Source: CAYNJG01 sp965216885
Lineage (GTDB): Bacteria > Planctomycetota > Planctomycetia > Pirellulales > Pirellulaceae
Reading direction: 5' to 3'
Assembly: GCA_965216885.1 (NCBI GenBank)
Contig: OZ244209.1
Location: forward strand, 1,240,001-1,304,000
DNA length: 64,000 nucleotides
The position numbers were made by a program, and so were the translations under genes. Under the pieces are notes generated by a model. That model saw only the letters and a program-made list of their open reading frames with translations. It searched no databases and had not been told where the DNA came from. The number at the start of each line of letters is the position of its first letter. Position 1 is the stretch's first letter. Of the stretch, positions 59,853 to 64,000 are shown in pieces.

Positions 59853-61775
59853 CTAGCGTCGGCGTCGCGCACCCAGGAGGGCGGTGATTCCACCAAGGAA
59901 GAGTAGGATTCCGGTGGGTTCGGGCACTGCCGTGATGCGTCCGTCGTGAACGTTGTCGTAACGGACATCGCTGGCGATATCGAACATGTCGTCTCCGCCG
60001 GAAAGCGCAGTGACGTAGTTCGCCAGGGCATTCTGGTCGCTCAGGCCAAGTCGCGTGAACCCGTAGTCCTGGGAAAGGTGGCTGCCGACGGTTTGGTCGC
60101 CACCGTTTGCCAGGAAGTCCACAATCGTCATCGTCAGAGCGGCACCCGGTACGACCTCGCCATCGGCAACAATCGGCTCGCCGTTAATGGTGAGGCTCAG
60201 CAGGCGTTCGCCTTCCTGCGAGATGGATCCGTCGTCGGCAAAAGCCTGGGGAGTTGCCGTAATGTCGTAGACAATCTCAACGCCGTCCGAAACGTGGAGG
60301 AACCGGCCGGTTCCGCCGACGTCGTCGCGGATTGGATCAACGTCAGGGCCAGCCGCGCCGTCAATCGTGCGGGAGTAGGCGTTCTCAAAAATCAGGGCCA
60401 CATCCTCGCGGGCAATATCTTCGATGACGGAGACAACGTTGCCGAAGGGCGAGATGTCGAACGTCGTTGCCAGCGTTATTTCGCCGACTTCAATGTCGTC
60501 ACGGATGCCGCCACCGTTAGCAACCGCGAAGTCGGGAGTCTTCACTCCAAAGTCACCGGCGATATCGGTGGCAGCCGTCAGGAAGGCGTCCGCCACAAGA
60601 TTTCCCAGCCCCGCTTCCTTCGCGCGAATCACGTCTCGGTCGCCGTTGCCCAGTAGGAGTTCGGACGAAGTTGCGAGTCGCGTTGCTGATAGTGCGTCAA
60701 CGAATGCCTGAACGGGAGCTTCGACGCTGGTTTGTATGGCGGCGTCCGGAGTGAGGGCGATACTGTTTGCGAGCGGATTGGAAGCTGCGTCGTAGGCAAG
60801 CAGGTTGCCGGCCGCGTCGAAGTTCATGGTAACTCGACCCAGATACTGGTAATCGCCGGCCCCGGTGACGACGGGCACGACGTTGCCGGCGGAGTCCATG
60901 CCTGTCAGGTTGGGGTAGGCCGGTTGGTCGACAGTATGTGATCCCAGCAGGCCGGTGGTGGCGACAGAGGCTGGGCCTCCCGCGTTCGCCGGTGCCGAGA
61001 GGTCCGCCAGGATTTCGTCACCGCCGCCCGCAACGATCAGGTCGATGCCGGGACTCAGCGAGGGCAGCAAGGCAATGTCTTCGCCAATGCCTTGCAGGTG
61101 ACTCACGAGGATCATGTGATCGACGGTTCCAGTCAGAGCTGCGATCTCGGTGTTAACGGCCGTGGCGACGTCACTCACCGTGACGGCACCGGCGCTGGAC
61201 AGGAACGGCAGGTTCTCCGTGGTCGCGCCGATGATGCCAATGTTCTTTGCTCCGCCTGCGGTATTCACGGAGACCGTGGTGCTGGAGAATATGTTGGTTC
61301 CAACCTGCGAATTGAGTCCCGCTTCCGCCGTGAAATCAAGGTTCGAGCTGAGGAAGGGCAGGGCGTTGGTGGTTTGCGCGTCCTGGATAAATTCGGCGAG
61401 AACGTCTGGGCCAGCGTCAAATTCGTGGTTGCCAATGACCGCCGCGTCGTAGCCAATCGAACTGAGTGCCAGCGCGTCGTAGAAGGTGCGACTACCGGGA
61501 GCTCCCGAGTTCAGGCTTGCCTGAAATTCCGGGCTGGGCAGAAAACTGTCCCCCGCATAAACCGTGACGACGCCGTGCCCTTCGCCGCCGTAGTATGTCC
61601 TTGCGTCCCCAACGAGCGACGAGAAACGGGCGATGCCACCCGCGGGATCATCAGGCAGCAGGGCCGACTCGCCGTCGTTGTTGTGCAGGACGGTAATTGA
61701 ATATTGAGCCGAAGCGGTGGTGGAAAAGATCGTTGCAAAAACTGCAAAGGCCAGTGTGAACCGAATGTGTAGCAT
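59853..61775 (-). CDS. Secreted 5'-nucleotidase/metallophosphatase-like protein with PEP-CTERM anchor
   Basis: The 640-residue protein starts at ATG 61775 (a longer frame begins at 61832). Signal peptide is LHIRFTLAFAVFATIFSTTASAQ. The metallophosphatase half starts SITVLHNNDGESALL and has the GNHEFDAGPDVLAEF motif. The C-terminal 5'-nucleotidase half has AVANGGGIRDDIEVGEITLATTFDISPFGNVV. The end is VPEPTGILLFLGGITALLGARRRR, a PEP-CTERM exosortase signal. Two usual metal-site motifs are altered: the normal NDxHG is NDGES, and the GGHSH-type loop reads VAGGGDEIL. Activity may therefore differ from UshA. Confidence 0.88.
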   Translation of the reverse strand: MLHIRFTLAFAVFATIFSTTASAQYSITVLHNNDGESALLPDDPAGGIARFSSLVGDARTYYGGEGHGVVTVYAGDSFLPSPEFQASLNSGAPGSRTFYDALALSSIGYDAAVIGNHEFDAGPDVLAEFIQDAQTTNALPFLSSNLDFTAEAGLNSQVGTNIFSSTTVSVNTAGGAKNIGIIGATTENLPFLSSAGAVTVSDVATAVNTEIAALTGTVDHMILVSHLQGIGEDIALLPSLSPGIDLIVAGGGDEILADLSAPANAGGPASVATTGLLGSHTVDQPAYPNLTGMDSAGNVVPVVTGAGDYQYLGRVTMNFDAAGNLLAYDAASNPLANSIALTPDAAIQTSVEAPVQAFVDALSATRLATSSELLLGNGDRDVIRAKEAGLGNLVADAFLTAATDIAGDFGVKTPDFAVANGGGIRDDIEVGEITLATTFDISPFGNVVSVIEDIAREDVALIFENAYSRTIDGAAGPDVDPIRDDVGGTGRFLHVSDGVEIVYDITATPQAFADDGSISQEGERLLSLTINGEPIVADGEVVPGAALTMTIVDFLANGGDQTVGSHLSQDYGFTRLGLSDQNALANYVTALSGGDDMFDIASDVRYDNVHDGRITAVPEPTGILLFLGGITALLGARRRR

Positions 61776-62136
61776 GGATAGTCCTAATCCGAGTTGTGAG
61801 TTGCGTCGAAGGGGTGAAGGCGAGCAATTCAACTCGACGAGCTAACTGATCAAGGGCAGCCGACAGGCTGCAGGAATCTGCGAGCGACCGCGGGGTACGC
61901 GGCGTTTCCATGAAGCTCGTCAAATTGATTGTCAGTAGCGTTCCTCTGAGAGTCGTTGCGGGGATCGCAACGAGGGAGGAAGTAGACGGGACGGAGTTTA
62001 AGGAACGAAGAACGATCTGTGATCGGCCAGTTAATATCCAGGGAATATTTGGAGAGCGCAGCGGGCCTTGATATCTGCCGTCAGCATCCGAGCTGTTGGC
62101 AGATATGGCTGCTGGGGGTTTGAGTGGCAGCGAGCG
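61776..62136. other. 361-base gap between two minus-strand secreted-protein genes
   Basis: No gene is supported. It contains a minor hairpin GTTGCG/CGCAAC near 61955-61971 and the strong hairpin at 62071-62106. Confidence 0.4.
62071..62106 (-). terminator. 36-base hairpin downstream of the propeller glycosidase-like gene
   Basis: ATATCTGCC and GGCAGATAT pair perfectly; within them CAGC and GCTG form an inner stem around TCGGAT, separated by a 2x2 internal loop. It begins about 30 bases after the stop at 62137. There is no T-run, so termination is inferred. Confidence 0.55.
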
Positions 62137-63999
62137 TTACCACGCGACCGTGTGAAAGCCGGTCCCGGTTGAAAGTTCCGCGACCCAAACGCGGTTTAGA
62201 GTTCCAAAGATCAGGTCAGTGCCTTCCTCTTCGTCGAGGTCACCTGCGAACGAGTACACGAAATCGCCATAGGTTTTTCCCCAGTATTGCCCTGAGAACC
62301 GATAGCCAAGGGAAATGCCGGCCCACAGTTCTTTCGTTTGCAGAGTTTGCGACATCAGGTCATCGCGTCCGTCATGATTGAAGTCACCAATCATCACGAT
62401 GGACCAGTCGACATGCGTTGACCATGTGCCCCAATTCCATGAATAGAGTCGTTCGTTGAGCGACGATGCGACCTTCCATGTACCGCTCCCGAGATCCAGG
62501 CCGATTAAATCTGTGCGACCGTTGCCGTCGAAGTCGCCCACATTGATGTGTACCCAATCGCTGGTTCGTGACCAGCGTCCCCAACTGGTGGCCACAAATT
62601 GCAGGTCGTTCGTCGAGATGCCGATCCACCAGGTCCCATCTCGCAGTGCCCGTCCTGCGATGTCGTCTTTGCCGTCACCGTTGAAGTCACCAACCATCAG
62701 GTCATTCCAGACCAGCCGTGTTGCCCACGGATCATCGGCGGCAGTGCCCGGATTCGTCTGCAGCCAGTGACTCCATGTCCAGGAAGTGAACCCGGTGCCG
62801 TAGGAGGAAGCGATCTGAATTCGACCGTTGATTTCGTTGCGTCCCATGATGTCGTCGAAACCGTTGCCGTCGAAGTCACCAACCTGTACGTGGCTCCAGT
62901 ATCCGTTTCGGTCCCAGCGTGACTTGAAGTAGGAGAATTGAAAACGTGATCCCGTCGAGGCTCCGACCCACCACGTTCCATCGGAATTGGCGCGGGCGGC
63001 GATGTCATCCATGCCGTCGCCGGTGAAATCGCCGACGACCACGGAGCCCCAGTCGATCCTCGTCATGAGGTTCGACCATCGGGTTTCATAGGTGAATCCG
63101 TCTCCATCGGAAAGTCCAACGAGAATATCTCCCGTGCTTCCGCCGTAGCGAAGGACGTCGGTTAGTCCGTCACCGTTGAAGTCGCCATCGAAAACCCTTT
63201 CTTTCGTACGCAGGAACTCGGCGACGACTTCGCCACCGCCGCCGTCGTGGGGCCAGATCGCGAACGTTTCCCGGTAGAGGTCCTGGTTCGGTACGCTGCG
63301 ATAGCTGGAGCTGGCCTGGTGCTCCCACGTCCAGAATGTAACGGCGTCAATTGTGTCGCCGCGCCCTTCCAGAGCCTGCAACAGCGAGTCGTATAGTGCG
63401 GCTTGTTCGTAGGCGTCGTCGGCGGTGGCGTCGGTCAGCTCACTGACGTCGACGCCTGCCCCGGCAGCGACCAGGTCGGCGGGTGAAACCATCGCCGGAA
63501 ACGCCGCCGCGTAGTTCTTCTGCACGGCCCCGAATTCCTGGATGAACACGGGAAGGTCCTTGCCGGTAGCCTCTTCAAGCTCCGCCGCGTAGTCGGTCAA
63601 TTCATCAAGGATCGTGTTCCATCGCGACACCATCTCCTGCACGGTTTCTTCTGGGAGTGGGTCGACGCCGGCGATCCAGGCCAACTCTTCGTGATCCAAC
63701 TCTCCGACGCCCCAGTATTCATAGCCCTCGAAGATCTGGAAGTAGGCACTGACCCCCAGGTAGTCGACGTCCGGCAGTTTCCAGAGTTCTTCGTAGCCAT
63801 GATCTCGGTAGGACTCCGCGGTGGCAACGAAACCGATCTGCCCCTCATGGCCAGCTTCCACGACATCTTCGATCAGGGAAGTGAAGTACAGGTAGTTTGA
63901 ATGCTCGGGGCCGGTAATGGCCGTCACCATCGCATCCATTTCGCTGGCGATGTCCAGTCGCGATACTTCCGGGATGCTGGCCAGTTCAATCACGAATTC
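62137..63999 (-). CDS. Glycosidase-like TIM-barrel protein with seven-motif VCBS propeller, partial
   Basis: The frame stays open to the right edge, so the N-terminus is missing. The first 250 residues resemble the C-terminal part of a GH113-like (GTA TIM-barrel) glycosidase: LPDVDYLGVSAYFQIFEG, DLPVFIQEFGAVQ (Glu as candidate nucleophile) and DAVTFWTWEHQ. A propeller of seven calcium motifs spaced about 50-60 residues follows: DFNGDGLTDV, DFTGDGMDDI, DFDGNGFDDI, DFNGDGKDDI, DFDGNGRTDL, DFNHDGRDDL, DLDEEEGTDL. Each blade has Trp-rich strands (GTWWVGAS, WGRW). It is probably extracellular and may bind and cut polysaccharide. The family call for the barrel is tentative. Confidence 0.75.
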   Translation of the reverse strand, partial: EFVIELASIPEVSRLDIASEMDAMVTAITGPEHSNYLYFTSLIEDVVEAGHEGQIGFVATAESYRDHGYEELWKLPDVDYLGVSAYFQIFEGYEYWGVGELDHEELAWIAGVDPLPEETVQEMVSRWNTILDELTDYAAELEEATGKDLPVFIQEFGAVQKNYAAAFPAMVSPADLVAAGAGVDVSELTDATADDAYEQAALYDSLLQALEGRGDTIDAVTFWTWEHQASSSYRSVPNQDLYRETFAIWPHDGGGGEVVAEFLRTKERVFDGDFNGDGLTDVLRYGGSTGDILVGLSDGDGFTYETRWSNLMTRIDWGSVVVGDFTGDGMDDIAARANSDGTWWVGASTGSRFQFSYFKSRWDRNGYWSHVQVGDFDGNGFDDIMGRNEINGRIQIASSYGTGFTSWTWSHWLQTNPGTAADDPWATRLVWNDLMVGDFNGDGKDDIAGRALRDGTWWIGISTNDLQFVATSWGRWSRTSDWVHINVGDFDGNGRTDLIGLDLGSGTWKVASSLNERLYSWNWGTWSTHVDWSIVMIGDFNHDGRDDLMSQTLQTKELWAGISLGYRFSGQYWGKTYGDFVYSFAGDLDEEEGTDLIFGTLNRVWVAELSTGTGFHTVAW

Positions 64000-64000
64000 G

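Noticed and set aside
1..64000. CRISPR array, integrase, transposase or prophage
   Set aside because: No regularly spaced repeats of CRISPR type, no recombinase motifs and no phage structural genes were seen. The only long repeats are the tandem propeller genes.

Overview
The window reads as chromosomal DNA of a planctomycete, probably from the Pirellulales group. The evidence is a set of traits typical of that phylum. Secreted proteins start with an 'LExRRLLAVD'-type leader and end in dockerin-like repeats. Others end in PEP-CTERM anchors. There is a DUF1559 (H-X9-DG) prepilin-type protein and several very large FG-GAP/VCBS propeller proteins. Base composition is moderately GC-rich and even. 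I see no tRNA, rRNA, CRISPR array, integrase or insertion sequence. The one clear RNA gene is a small SRP (4.5S) RNA just upstream of dnaX.

Layout. 1-7551 (minus strand): 5' end of a PhoPQ-related secreted protein, a small membrane protein, rpoN, ybaB/ebfC, dnaX, SRP RNA and a hybrid histidine kinase. dnaX carries a ten-A run at the end of the clamp-loader domains, with a stop codon at once in the shifted frame, so it may encode both tau and gamma subunits. 7759-9244: a BshB1-like deacetylase and an orphan small protein. 9393-18992: secreted surface proteins. These are two tandem paralogues in which FG-GAP propellers sit inside DUF11-type Ig folds, a frameshifted PEP-CTERM gene, and a further VCBS/dockerin protein whose 3' end overlaps an antisense membrane-protein ORF. 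19440-20324: an orphan gene and a 350-base gap. 20325-25988: a RecF/SMC-like ATPase, then a polysaccharide cluster (two methyltransferases, a GT4 glycosyltransferase and a flippase). 26205-30032: a 1275-residue TPM-like coiled-coil membrane protein.

30416-36631 is a signalling cassette: receiver-HATPase protein, four-PAS hybrid kinase with two receivers and an Hpt domain, then receiver-HATPase-FHA protein. 36674-38664: rsgA and a YugP-like metallopeptidase. 39128-41729: a reduced Tad-like operon (membrane/HAMP-like protein, TadE, TadG-vWA, TadE) ending in a clear intrinsic terminator. 42058-49698: a type II secretion/type IV pilus-like operon with one PilB/GspE ATPase, three consecutive GspF-type proteins, three minor-pseudopilin-like proteins, a DUF1559 protein and a small membrane protein. 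No secretin or prepilin peptidase is present.

49706-54090 (minus strand): aquaglyceroporin, an unknown protein, FMN reductase, SoxC/YedY-like molybdoenzyme and phosphofructokinase. 54315-57349: an ABC ATPase and a TolC-like protein. 57414-63993 (minus strand): a CehA/McbA metallohydrolase, a PEP-CTERM 5'-nucleotidase-like protein and a window-edge glycosidase-like TIM barrel fused to a seven-motif VCBS propeller. The most promising unusual items are the dnaX slippery run, the propeller-inside-DUF11 architecture, the triple-GspF operon and the receiver-HATPase/FHA cassette.
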